Source of the DNA: Vitellaria paradoxa
Taxonomy: Eukaryota; Streptophyta; Magnoliopsida; Ericales; Sapotaceae
Length of the DNA stretch: 64,000 bases
Assembly: GCA_019916065.1 (NCBI GenBank)
Contig: CM034243.1
Span: 24,268,147-24,332,146 of the forward strand
Direction of reading: 5' to 3'
The notes beneath the pieces were generated by a model. That model made no database searches and was not told the origin of the DNA. It saw only the letters and a program-made list of their open reading frames with translations. A program made the translations under genes and the position numbers. This document shows, piece by piece, positions 12,788 to 22,742 of the stretch. Position 1 is the first letter of the stretch, and each line of letters begins with the position of its first letter.

Positions 12788-13052
12788 TGTTGAAAAGTTT
12801 CCAAGTCTGTTTGGTCAACCTTGTTGTTTTTAGAAGAATATGAGTTGTAAATGTGGGTACATTTTAGGAGATTGTTAATGTATATGCATGTACCCAGTGT
12901 ATTTAGTATTCATGTATTTAGGGAATACGTACCTAGTCTAGGTTCCTTGTACAGTATTTATTGTATGTGCATATTGTATGAGTACAAATACCAAGTAGTG
13001 ACAACTCATTTGGGTGACTTAAACTCTTCATTAAATTATTCTCAAGTTTACA
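12788..13052 (+). repeat. Copia-1 3' LTR (265 bp)
   Basis: Begins TGTTGAAAAG and ends AAGTTTACA like the 5' LTR. It has a 3-bp insertion near 12825 (TTGTTGTTTTT against TTGTTTTT) and scattered substitutions, mostly transitions. Confidence 0.92.
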
Positions 13053-13079
13053 AAAAGGAACCCCATCCTTTGTAGGATA

Positions 13080-13500
13080 GGCTTCTTTGGTGGGTGGGCC
13101 CTCCTTCAAATTATGTTCCATCCATTTTGGGGGACTGGGTGGAATTGTTGGCAAGTAAGCCTCTGCCTCTCCAACTTCTGTACAACCTTTCAAGCGGCAA
13201 AAGCAGTGATTCCATAAGCATGCACTAGTCCCTCCACCCTCAAAGATGGGGGGCTTGTAATTCGATCTTTTCAAGATATGGCCAAGGCGATGCATGTGGA
13301 ATTGCATGGAAACTCATTACTGAAACTAGCCTTTGGTCCATCTTCGTCAAACAGAAATACATGCAAAACATTCATCCGTGGTACACGGTTGGGTTGCTCG
13401 AAACTTTGGACTAAATAGCTAGTGTAATGAGATCAATTCTTTTGATCTCAAAATGGCTCATTGGCAATGGCATTTCAATCCATTCCAAATGGTGTAGGAT
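13080..13500 (+). mobile_element. LINE fragment downstream of Copia-1
   Basis: Across a frameshift the + strand reads GGLVIRSFQDMAKAMH and then AWKLITETSLWSIFVKQKYM (about 13235-13370). This is the block after the RT domain of plant non-LTR elements, which usually reads like GGLGIR...A...KLAWK...SLW...KY. Neither end can be placed. It could be displaced 3' sequence of the LINE interrupted by Copia-1 or an independent fragment. Confidence 0.6.
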
Positions 13501-13584
13501 AGAATTGTTGGTCGGGATGTTCAACGATCATGGTTTTTGCGTGTAGGAGAGTAGACGGAGTACTCCATATCAAAATTTCAAAGT

Positions 13585-13909
13585 TATGCATTATCGGGAA
13601 TATGTAAGGATGCATTTTCAAGTTAGTTGAGTCTTCTCACATATTTACTCTCCACTTTCAAATATAGTAAAAATAATATATGGCACCATGGGAATATGCA
13701 TGGATCATTTCCAACTTAATGGACATGAAATTAATATTCAAGTTGTATGCGATTATATGCACTATGGGAATATCCATGGATACATTTCCAATTTAATGGA
13801 CTTAAAAGGTAAATTAATTTTTTTTATTATATTTGAAAGTGGAAAGTAAATATGTGAGAATACTCAACTAACTTGAAAATGCATCCTTACATATTCCCCA
13901 TAATGCATA
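13585..13909. mobile_element. Foldback MITE with ~90-bp inverted arms
   Basis: The left arm (13585 to about 13675, TATGCATTATCGGGAATATG...) is the reverse complement of the right arm (about 13825-13909, ...CATATTCCCCATAATGCATA) with few mismatches. The centre carries two direct repeats containing ATGGGAATAT(G/C)CATGGAT. The ends sit on TA dinucleotides. Family not assigned. Confidence 0.75.
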
Positions 13910-14444
13910 TATTTTCACGCAATCTTTAATGATTATTTATATATTATTATTTTATTTATTCAAAAATAAATTATAAAAAAAGATGAAGAAAGTCAATTGG
14001 ATGCCTAGCTATGAACCAGAAATAAAGAGATCTCTTATATATCATTTTTTTTTTATTCTTTTTTTTTTGATTGGGCTAGGAAATTAAATCTCTTCGCAAC
14101 CATTTCAATTTAATATTGCCTGAAACGTTTAGAGAAGGCTAACATTGATCTTTCATCTTACCCACTACCTGAAAATTGGGGTGTGATTTATAGGAATGTT
14201 ATGTTAATGGTACTAGTTGATTTTTTTGTCATTTAAAAAAAGTTAGGTTCCCATAGAAAGGTTTCAAGAGTTATTAATTGTGAAAGGGAGTAGGAGGGTT
14301 AATTCAAAAAAATGGAGAAAAATAAAATTAACAATGGAAGATGTATGACTTGCCATTTAGGAGATTAACAACTTTTGATGAGATTGAGAATTGAGAGATC
14401 GGAGATTTTGAGAGGTGGATATGTTACTGCATATATAGCAAGAT

Positions 14445-14555
14445 ATTGAAGATGATACCTGGAATTAACCTCTTTGCCTGCAAAGGGAGGCTGCCTACGT
14501 CTGCTTTCCCTAAACCCCGCAATGCAGAAGCCTTGTGCCTTGCATTGCCTTTTTA
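14445..14555 (+). mobile_element. Diverged Au-type SINE remnant (3' body)
   Basis: The order CCTGGAATTAACCTCTTTGC, GGCTGCCTACGTCTG, ACCCCGCAATGCAGAAGCC, TTGTGCCTTGCA resembles the body of the plant Au SINE. The same features appear on the opposite strand in the better preserved SINE at 39677-39842. The tRNA-like head is not recognisable here. Confidence 0.5.
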
Positions 14556-15276
14556 TATGGTATAGATGAGAGTTCCTTAATTTAGGTGGGAAACTTGGAT
14601 TTCCTCTTTCTTCTTTCATTAGGCCTTTAGAAGAAGATGTTTTGAGTGTTTGCCAAATTGTTGTTATGAAAGGGAGAATAATTTACTTTGATGTTATGAT
14701 ATAATGTGTGTAGCTATGTAATTATGCCAATGAAAATAATTTAGATTGATGTTATGATATAATTCCTGGCTACATAATCAAGGGGGAATGTCTTTGGAGA
14801 ATATATATATATATTTCTGATAATCAAGGGGGAATTTCTTATGATTACTTATATTGTTTTGTAGTAAGAAATTTCAATATTGTGGGTTCTGGAGCATGGA
14901 TTACTTGTTGAGGGGTGCTTGAGGATAACTGTGCTTGCCAAGAAAAAAAAAAGGATGCTAACTATTGCATCAAAACCTATTATTTTGATCATTAGTGGTC
15001 TCTATGTATTTCTTGAAAACTCGTCTGCTGGTTTTTTCTATAGTTCTATGTAACTCCCTCTTTTTCTGTAATTGATGATACATTGTTGTGGAAATAAGGA
15101 AACTATGCATGTCAGTTGTTAATTTGTTCCAATAAGAAATGCTAGATAGTATCTTATGCTTGTATTGCTAAGATGACCATATATGATAACCTATCTAATC
15201 TGATTAACTTTTTTTTTTTTTTTTTTTTTTTTTCGGGGTGCTCATGTTTTCTTTTCCTCATTTGACTTTCTATTAG

Positions 15277-15393
15277 GTGCATCGTCTTGATAGAGAAAGC
15301 AGTGGCCTTCTTCTAATGGGGAGAACAAAAGAAAGCATTGATTATCTTCATTGGTTGTTCAGTGACATAAAAATAGCAAAATCGTCATCTAAG
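15277..15393 (+). CDS. Pseudouridine synthase exon with catalytic Asp (39 codons)
   Basis: Acceptor TTTCTATTAG ends at 15276, after a long T tract at 15210-15232; donor GTACTC starts at 15394. It encodes [12 protein letters not shown] through IAKSSSK. The Asp in HRLDR is the family's catalytic residue. Confidence 0.9.
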
Positions 15394-18300
15394 GTACTCA
15401 GCCTGAGCAGTCAATGTGGTACATTAAATTTTCCTTCACAAGCATCATAGAAAGCCTGCTTGTTTTTTTATTTGCTCTCTCTCTCTCTCTCTCGCTTGCT
15501 CCCTTGCTCTCTTATTTTTTCTTTCTTTTTTGTTTTGATAGGCAAGATGGATTTTATGAATAAGGGATCAAGAGGATGCGGTCTCAATACAAAAAGGCTA
15601 GGAGCCTATAACAAAGAAATTCCTAAGAATAGGAATCCTTATGCTCAATGAAGTGTAAAAACGAAGCAATATCTGGCTTTTTGCTTCCCTCAACCAAGCT
15701 GTGCAAAATCCCCAAAAAATTTCTCTTTATTCCATACAATGTTGTCACCTCATTTTGAAAATATCTTTTATTCCTCTTCCCCTAGTAAGCCAGCACAATC
15801 AAAAAGGAATAAAATGCCATGCTTTCCTTCAACTCTTATGGATTCTCGCCCCTCACCCCTCTAAAAAACTTGCGTTGCCTTATTGGGAAAGACCTAATGC
15901 ATACTGAAGCATGATAGTGCCAAGTTTTGAAGCTCCTTGCCTATGGACAAAGCACAAAAATATGGTCAATGGACTCCCCTTCCTTCTTACCATAGACCAC
16001 ATCGATTCACCATAATCTTTTTTTCCTGATAAGGTTGTCAATAGTGAGAATTTATTATGAAGCATGCATCACATAAAATAAGCCACATTTGGAAGAGCAC
16101 CTGCCCTCCACACATTACTCCTTGTAAAGCTCTCCTCAACCACCCCTGCCAACATAGAATATTAAAATCTCACCTCGAAGTTCTCTGACTGAGAATTTTT
16201 CCATCTTAATTTGTCCTCAGCGCCCCCCCCCCCCAAAAAAAAAAAAAAAAGAAACAAAGAACAAAAAACTTAATTCGTTCTACGTAGTCACTCCATTATT
16301 CTCCTCCATAAACTTCGCAACCGAACCATTCTGTGGCTGAGCTATATCAAAAATGCCCAGATACTGCTCCCAAATGTGTCCCCCCCCCCCCCCTCCAAAA
16401 AAAAAACATAGAAGTCCCATTGGATCTTCTCCAACCTTCTCGTCATTTAAGCTAGAGCCTTGAAAAGAGATGAAAGTATATGGGCAAACTCAGAGTAATT
16501 TTGACAAAGAGTTTTTCTGCTCCTTTAGGGGAGAGCTTCTACCCTGTTAAAAGATGAGCCCAAAGGTAGCCCTTAGTATGTAGTTGGGAAGTGACTGATC
16601 TTGCAGCCTACAACGAATGCCAACTGTTTCAAATCCTTCACTTCTCCAATAGGGATCAACTCAGATTTACCAAGATTCACTGTTAACTTGGACACCACCT
16701 CAAAGTATACTAAAACACATATATGGTGCTTCAGGATTAAAGGATCTGCCTCATAGAATATGATTGGATCATCGACAAACAGAAGGTTGGAGATATCCAT
16801 CTCATGAGTACATCGACCCTACCTTTAATCCCTCCAAAAAGCCTCCTGAATTGCCTTGGTTATGATTCTACTCTAAACTTCCATGTTAGGGATGAATAGT
16901 AAGGGAGAAAGTGGGTCCCCTTACCTTAATCCCCTAGTGGACACAAACAAGCCAGCTGGGGTGCCCTTAACCAATACTGAGAATATAATTGTCGAAATGC
17001 GCCGGTAGATCAATTTCCTCTATTTTTAACTGAAATCCATTCGCTTCATCAAATAAATCAAAAACTCCTACTTAAGGTGGTCATATGCCTTTTCATTGTT
17101 TAATTAGCAAATCAAACCAGGAATCTTTTCATCCTTGCATCCACCAGCTCATTTGCGATTAGGATAGCGTTTAGGATTTGTCTCCCCTCCACAAAGGCAT
17201 TCTGGTACTCAGACGCTAGGCCCCCCCCCCCTACCTTCTTTAGCCTCAAAGCTAAAAATTTGGCAAGTAATTTATACAGGCTCCCTACCAAGTTGATAGG
17301 CCCGAAGTCTTTGATATCCTTTACTCCTTTCTTTTGGGTGTGAAAGCAATGAAATAAGCCTTTCTTTTCGGGTATCAAAGCAATGAAATAAGCATTAAGA
17401 CTCCTAATGGAGGTGCTTTCGATTTCTTGAACACTCTTATCAAATCTAATTTAATCAAATCTCAACAGCTATGGAAGAAACCCATTGTTATGCCATTTGA
17501 GCCTAGAGCCTTATCCCCGTTCAGGGATATCAGGGTTGCCCATATTTCCTCCTCTGATAACTGCTTTTGAAGCATTAGAATCCTCCAATGACATCCCAGC
17601 AAATTGTAACCAATCTAACTGGGGTCTCCACACCTCCCCCTTCTCGAAAAGTTTGGAATAGAATTGAGGAACGCCTCTTTTATCTTCTACCTCCTCCTCG
17701 ATCCACCAATAATCAATTTTGATTTTCCTTAAGAAATTCTCTCTTCTGTCTGCATTAGCGATCTAGTGAAAGAATTTTGTGCTCTTACTCCCTTCTTTAT
17801 CCACTAAATTTTAGATTTCTGCCTTCGACGTATCTCTTCTATTTTGGCTAATTGTCTGACCTCCATCTTCTTGCCCTCCCTGTCCTGAGCCTCCTTCGCT
17901 AACAGACTACCCGATTCTTCCTTCTGATCCAGTCTTCAGATTCCCTGAAGACCCTTTTCTTGATTCCATGTTGCCTAACACCTCCCTTTATTAAATCAAA
18001 CCCCTTTTACGGATCTTCAGCTTCATAGCGAACACATAATTGGTTGTGCTTCCCACCTAGTAACTAGTCCACCACCCAGCCAGACTTTCCTTGAATCCTC
18101 TACCAAAAGCCACATATTCTTGAACCTAAAAGGTATCGGACCCTCTTGATACCCCCCACAATCCAACAAAATAGGGAAATGATCTGAGACAATTCTGGGA
18201 AGTAAGCTTTGTGTGACTCTTGTCAAAGTGTTCCTCCCACTCACTGGAGATTAGGAACCTCTCAATTCTGGATATACCATGACAGTTGGACCACATGTAC

Positions 18301-18920
18301 AACCCACCTGCCAATGGCAAATCTACCAGCTGTAGGTCATCAACGAAATCACTGAAACTTTTCATTGCCCTAGTGCTAGATACTCTGCCCCTCCCATCCT
18401 CCACAAACGTGGTCACATTGAAGTCACCTCCGAGACGCCAAAGGTGCCCCCATCTGAATGGGCAGCAGATAACACCTCCAAAAAGGTCTTCCCATCTATA
18501 TTTCCAAGGCCCAAAAGCCCAGTGAAAACCCATTAAAGTCAACCCCATAACCACTGAACAACCCAAAGATTGAGAACCTACCTTGCTCTGCTTCTGCCAT
18601 ATCCAGTTTCCTACTATAGCATGGCAAAGAATCCTGAGGCCCCACCCCCGGCAGGACCAACTACCTCATCCCTTAGCCTCTCCAAATCTTCTTCTTTGTT
18701 GCTATATCCTCCTCTTATTATTATTTTTTTTTTTCGTTCTCTTTCTGATTCTATGATGTTGGAATTTTAGGCTTGGAATAATGCACGTGAAGCAACATAT
18801 CAGAATTATTGGGCATTGGTCATAGGGACCCCCAAGGAAAAGGAAGGGTTGATTTGTGCCCCTCTTTCAAAGGTCTCTCTCTCTCTCTCTCTCTCTCCCC
18901 CTCTCTCACACACACACACA

Positions 18921-19012
<92 letters not shown>

Positions 19013-20192
19013 CGCACACACACACGCACACAAACACGCACACACAGAGTTGATTTGAAAGAGTTAACAATATAAATGCATTTTTGTCATTTGATTGCAG
19101 GTGCTTCTTAATGATGGGAAAACTGAGAGGGTTATTTTGGCTCAGAGCTCAGGTTTAGAAGCTTCGCAAGAGGCTATAACTGAGTACCGAGTACTTGGTC
19201 CAATGATAAATGGATGCTCATGGATTGAATTGCGTCCGCACACAAGCAGGAAACATCAGGTAGTGCAAAACTAGCTCTTTCACCTTCACCACCCCCACCC
19301 CCCCCCCCCCCCCGGCGGTAGGGGTGGCCTCCTCCTCCTCCTCTTGATACCGTAGTCATTCACCGTACACTCGAGTCAAGGATGTTTTATTCTGAGATGA
19401 ATTTCACGGTAATGTGAAGCTAAAATGGTGTATTATTCACACTCAAGGTATTCTTGTCAATACCTAAAATTATGACTGCTGTACGTGTGCATATATTTTC
19501 TCTTTCTTGTATACGTAGGGTTTCGGAAAACCCTTCCAAGTACTGACCCATCAACCCTTGGCGACAGCTTTCCAATTTGAAATTGTATTATAAGTTTTCA
19601 TTCTAGCATGCTCTTACCTTGATTAAATGTGTTATATTTTCATGATTGCTTGTATCATTGGTGCACAAGTTCTATCATTTGGTGAAAATTAGAGGAGATG
19701 CCATTATTAACTTGTGTGTTGTAGATCTTCAACTAAAACTTTATTCTGGTCTCTGAATTTTGGGCCATATGTAATTTCTAGCATTTCTTTTTTTTTGCCC
19801 ACTTATTGCAGATCCGTGTCCATTGTGCTGAAGCTCTTGGCACACCAATTGTGGGTGATTATAAGTATGGTTGGTATGTTCACCGTAGATGGAAGCAAAT
19901 GCCTAGAGTTGACTATGAGCCAACAACTGGGAAACCCTACAAGTTACGGAGGCCAGAAGGATTAGATGTTCAAAAGGGAAGTGTCTTATCTAAGGTTCCT
20001 TTGCTACATCTGCATTGCAGGGAGCTTGTACTACCCAACATTGCCAAGTTTCTTGAGCTGCAAGATGAAAAATCGGAAGGAAACCACCGAAAGCCCAAGT
20101 ATAGCTCTATGCCAGATCTGCTTCGGTTTGTGGCATCAATGCCATCCCACATGAAAATTAGTTGGAACCTGATGTCCTCTTACTTGGTATGA
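15277..20192 (+). CDS. RNA pseudouridine synthase (organellar type), 3' part of gene, four exons
   Basis: Joined exons 15277-15393, 18771-18872, 19101-19259 and 19812-20192 give 252 codons in one uninterrupted frame, all junctions in phase 0 and all introns GT-AG. The product is the catalytic part of a RluA/RluD-family pseudouridine synthase, which isomerises uridine to pseudouridine in structured [23 protein letters not shown] carries the catalytic aspartate. [20 protein letters not shown] and TEYRVL follow. [20 protein letters not shown] is the family's second conserved block. The C-terminus [22 protein letters not shown] resembles plant proteins named RNA pseudouridine synthase 3, mitochondrial; this assignment is from memory of the family. 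The first exon starts after an acceptor, not with ATG, so the N-terminus (targeting peptide, S4-like region, usual KP.G motif) lies upstream. I could not find it in 1-15276. The coding exons look functional. Confidence 0.88.
15394..18770 (+). other. Intron of 3377 bp occupied by an antisense LINE
   Basis: GT-AG intron between the catalytic exon and the next one. Almost its whole length is LINE C on the - strand. A CT microsatellite lies at 15475-15495 and an acceptor GGAATTTTAG ends at 18770. Confidence 0.85.
15530..18720 (-). mobile_element. LINE C: L1-type element antisense in the intron
   Basis: Read on the - strand: an endonuclease/phosphatase-type domain at 18566-18126 with GGDFNV and [13 protein letters not shown]...RIERFL. 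The RT start lies at 17378-17112 ([39 protein letters not shown]). The RT active-site block LLFVDDPI is near 16785-16762, with GKSEL after it. A zf-RVT-like tail ([10 protein letters not shown]...VFPNKATQV in a shifted frame) lies near 15950-15860. The far 5' end is truncated and the frame is broken by many stops. The 3' end lies near the T-rich tract at 15510-15535. Position and strand suggest it survived because it does not disturb the exon junctions. Confidence 0.88.
18771..18872 (+). CDS. Pseudouridine synthase exon (34 codons)
   Basis: Encodes [20 protein letters not shown] and [14 protein letters not shown], the strand following the catalytic loop. The acceptor is GGAATTTTAG. The donor GT at 18873 runs directly into a CT microsatellite, so the usual purine-rich donor context is absent. 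Confidence 0.9.
18873..19045. repeat. Compound (CT)n/(CA)n microsatellite at the start of an intron
   Basis: About 170 bp of alternating CT and CA blocks, with a few CACG interruptions near 19013-19042. It starts at the splice donor itself and fills most of the 228-bp intron 18873-19100. Confidence 0.95.
19101..19259 (+). CDS. Pseudouridine synthase exon (53 codons)
   Basis: Acceptor TTGATTGCAG, donor GTAGTG. Encodes [31 protein letters not shown] and ends [12 protein letters not shown], so the conserved R.HQ-R.H block is split by the next intron. That intron (19260-19811) contains a long C-run near 19299-19313 and nothing else recognisable. Confidence 0.92.
19812..20192 (+). CDS. Pseudouridine synthase last coding exon (126 codons plus TGA)
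   Basis: Acceptor TTATTGCAG. Begins [20 protein letters not shown], which completes the second conserved block. It continues through a plant-specific insert ([20 protein letters not shown], then [18 protein letters not shown]) to SSYLV and TGA at 20190-20192. The stop overlaps a good GTATGA donor at 20187, which allows an alternative ending. Confidence 0.92.
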   Translation: MRVHCAEALGTPIVGDYKYGWYVHRRWKQMPRVDYEPTTGKPYKLRRPEGLDVQKGSVLSKVPLLHLHCRELVLPNIAKFLELQDEKSEGNHRKPKYSSMPDLLRFVASMPSHMKISWNLMSSYLV

Positions 20193-20586
20193 TATTGTTG
20201 AACTCACCGTATGATCTACCTATTTCAGATGGTTTACTTGTGTAATATAGCAGGTATAAGTTCTATATCTTGGCAATGCTTTTCATACAAAATTATTGGG
20301 TATTTATTGCCACTTCTGAAATCGAGTGGAGCGTTCATTTACTAGCATCCATGAGTTGCGCATGTAGAGATTAGTTGTGGCCAAATTTTAATGTAATTGT
20401 AATTATTTGAAGTACTAGGCAAGAAGTATGCTACATACACAAATGAGGACTGGGTGTAGAGGCAAGCTTTCATAATGTACGTGTACTCAAACCTATTTTT
20501 CAGTTAATTTTGTTGAGATAATTTCTTGTTTGAAAATGCCTCTTTCAAAAGATTCTTGGTAGGTTGGTTTTCTGCTCATCTTGCAG

Positions 20587-20643
20587 GTCCGTCAGGCAGG
20601 AGGAATGTTGCATTTGTCTGGGAAAATATATGATGCAATATAA
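20587..20643 (+). CDS. Possible alternative terminal exon of the pseudouridine synthase
   Basis: Splicing from the GTATGA at 20187 to the acceptor CATCTTGCAG ending at 20586 would replace V-stop with VRQAGGMLHLSGKIYDAI and TAA at 20641-20643. Phase is kept and the acceptor has a pyrimidine stretch. It would remove the normal stop codon. Equally, it may be an intron in the 3' UTR or unused. RNA evidence is needed. Confidence 0.35.
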   Translation, partial: VRQAGGMLHLSGKIYDAI

Positions 20644-21859
20644 CTTTATTTCCTCGTCCTTGGTATTATGCACAATTGGCAAGCATTCACTGCAAAGTTT
20701 ACCTGTAAAATTGCAAAATAAGCTTTACAGACCCATAAAAGGGATATTGTGCTCACAAAGAATCTGTATTTTCATCCATACAGGATTTATCTTTAGGTCC
20801 GGGTACGGTTAGGCTGGTCTGACACTTGTAAAGATTGAGGGCTAGAGTTCTATTTATTTATTTCTAAGTCTTGTTTGTTTCAAGATAATGGGAATAGAGC
20901 AAGATTGGGAGAGACAAGAAAGGTAGTTGTCTTGCAACTGAAATTGGCGCGTAATGGTATTCTTGTCCATGACTGAGGGGAAGCAATCCCTCCCTCATTT
21001 TAGGCACTGATTAAGCACAACTAAGAACACCTGCTTAACTACTTATTACCATTACTAAACTCGTTTGTTTTTTCATACTTGTTATTGTCCTACAGTCATT
21101 TATTTTCTTATTTAGAATTTCAAATTCATTCCATCTCAAGTTGTTCCGTTTCAAATTTGTTTTATCCCATCTCATTCATAAATACTCGTTTAGACAGATC
21201 TGCTAAATATTTGTTTAGAAATTAAAAATTTTCAAAACAATCGATGTATCTTCTTCGACACATAGTGTGCATATATGAATATATATGTATGTAGGTTGTT
21301 TTTTTTTTAATCAATATTTCTATTATTTTTCTTGTGAGAAAAAGAAAATCTCATTCAAATAAATTATAAATAATAAATAACATATAAGTTCAATCTATAT
21401 TTGTATATTCAAAAGACTTTACACAATTACTCATTTAGTCAATCATTTCAAAATGTGAATCACACAATTACTCATTTAGTCAATCATTTCAAAATGTGAA
21501 TCACTTGTTAACAATCTATAATCAAAATAGTTAACAAAAATACAGTCAGGGCAATCCATAACCAGTACAAGATCTAAAATATTTTGCCTAGGCCTGATTT
21601 TTGTCTTATGCGCAAGGGTTTAATTATTTTTGTTTTAAGCAAAAAATTGTAATAATATAATATAATATAATATAATATAATATAATATATTAAATGAATA
21701 TTTTGTGGGTATCTAACAGGTACGTCACAGGCAAATCCTAAATCTGTTCCAAATCTGAATGGGTATTAAATTTTAATCTCAAACCCGCTGCGATCCTATT
21801 AGGGTTTTGCGTCAAGTACTTTGGAATATTTGTCTAATTGACATCACTTAGTATAACCC

Positions 21860-21895
<36 letters not shown>

Positions 21896-22519
21896 TTAGC
21901 TCTTTCATTTTTTTATTTTTTTAGCACAAACAACTTATAATATTTAGAGAGGGAAGTGGTGTCCCGAACTTAAAATTCTAGTTAACGAATTTTTTTTTCA
22001 AATAAGTTAGGTGTAATCAGCTCACCGAGACTCAAATTCATTATTCTTTTGTAATTACAAGTCATAAATGATTAGGTTATTTTGCATGTCAAATTTCATG
22101 ACCGATGTTTGCTTTTATTTGTGCCCTAAACACAAAATTTTAGATATTGATTTTTTTTTTCTTATCAAGAAAAACAAAGATTCAAGTATAACTGAGTCAA
22201 CGAACTCAGATTCTCAAGTTGTATGTTCTTACCGATTACAAATGATTAGACAATTTTGCATACCAAATTTTACACTTTCTAATTTTCATTACAAAAGTAA
22301 CTAATATTTTTGACATTAAAAGATGTTTTTTCTTGGTAATTATTTCAAAAAATACTATCTATTTTACAAAAAAAAAAAAAAATATTCATACCCCGATAAT
22401 GTAAAAGAAGCTACAAATGCATAATTGCTCCTCTAGATATAACATCTCTGATCAATTTCATATCCTCACCGATTCTATTAGAGCATCAAAATTTTGATTT
22501 AGTATCTCTCGTTGCTTCT
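20644..22519. other. 3' flank and intergenic, AT-rich
   Basis: Holds the probable 3' end of the pseudouridine synthase transcript, a (TAATA)n run near 21654-21690, a CT/TA run near 21859-21893 and the 41-bp duplication listed separately. No coding sequence is recognisable. Confidence 0.6.
21421..21502. repeat. 41-bp perfect tandem duplication
   Basis: Bases 21421-21461 are repeated without change at 21462-21502. The identity points to a recent event compared with the other repeats here. Confidence 0.95.
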
Positions 22520-22742
22520 TGAGAATGTTTTGGTAAACCACTACACCTTTGAGTGTGGTGAATGTTTTCCATTTATGGAGTTGCAGATTGTATGCAAGGA
22601 ATATAAATCTATGGTAATTACGATTGGAATGAAAAATATTTACAAGAATTTAAATGAGCAATTAATCTCCTAGAATCAAGGCTCAATCATTACACAAATG
22701 GAAGCCTCTAATTTAGTAGATGATATTCAGGAATCCTTAACA
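22520..22742 (-). repeat. Copia-2 3' LTR
   Basis: On the + strand it runs TGAGAATGTTTTGG to ATCCTTAACA and matches 26987-27209 base for base in length. Confidence 0.95.

Larger units (their letters stand above)
7927..13052 (+). mobile_element. Copia-1: Ty1/Copia LTR retrotransposon, degenerate but full length
   Basis: A 5.1-kb element with both LTRs, a PBS-like site, a gag-pol relic in Copia order (gag, protease, integrase, RT, RNase H) and a polypurine tract. It begins inside the tail of LINE B. The flanking pentamers GACAG (7922-7926) and AAAAG (13053-13057) agree at only three of five positions, so a target duplication is not proven. The LTRs differ at roughly thirty positions in about 262 by eye, which fits an old insertion. 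Confidence 0.92.

Noticed and set aside
12933..13307. 124-codon frame on the - strand
   Set aside because: Antisense to the Copia-1 3' LTR and the LINE fragment; no domain.
18809..19075. Open frames in all phases over the CT/CA repeat
   Set aside because: They translate to Ser-Leu, Thr-His or Arg-Glu/Val-Cys repeats from the microsatellite and lie in an intron.
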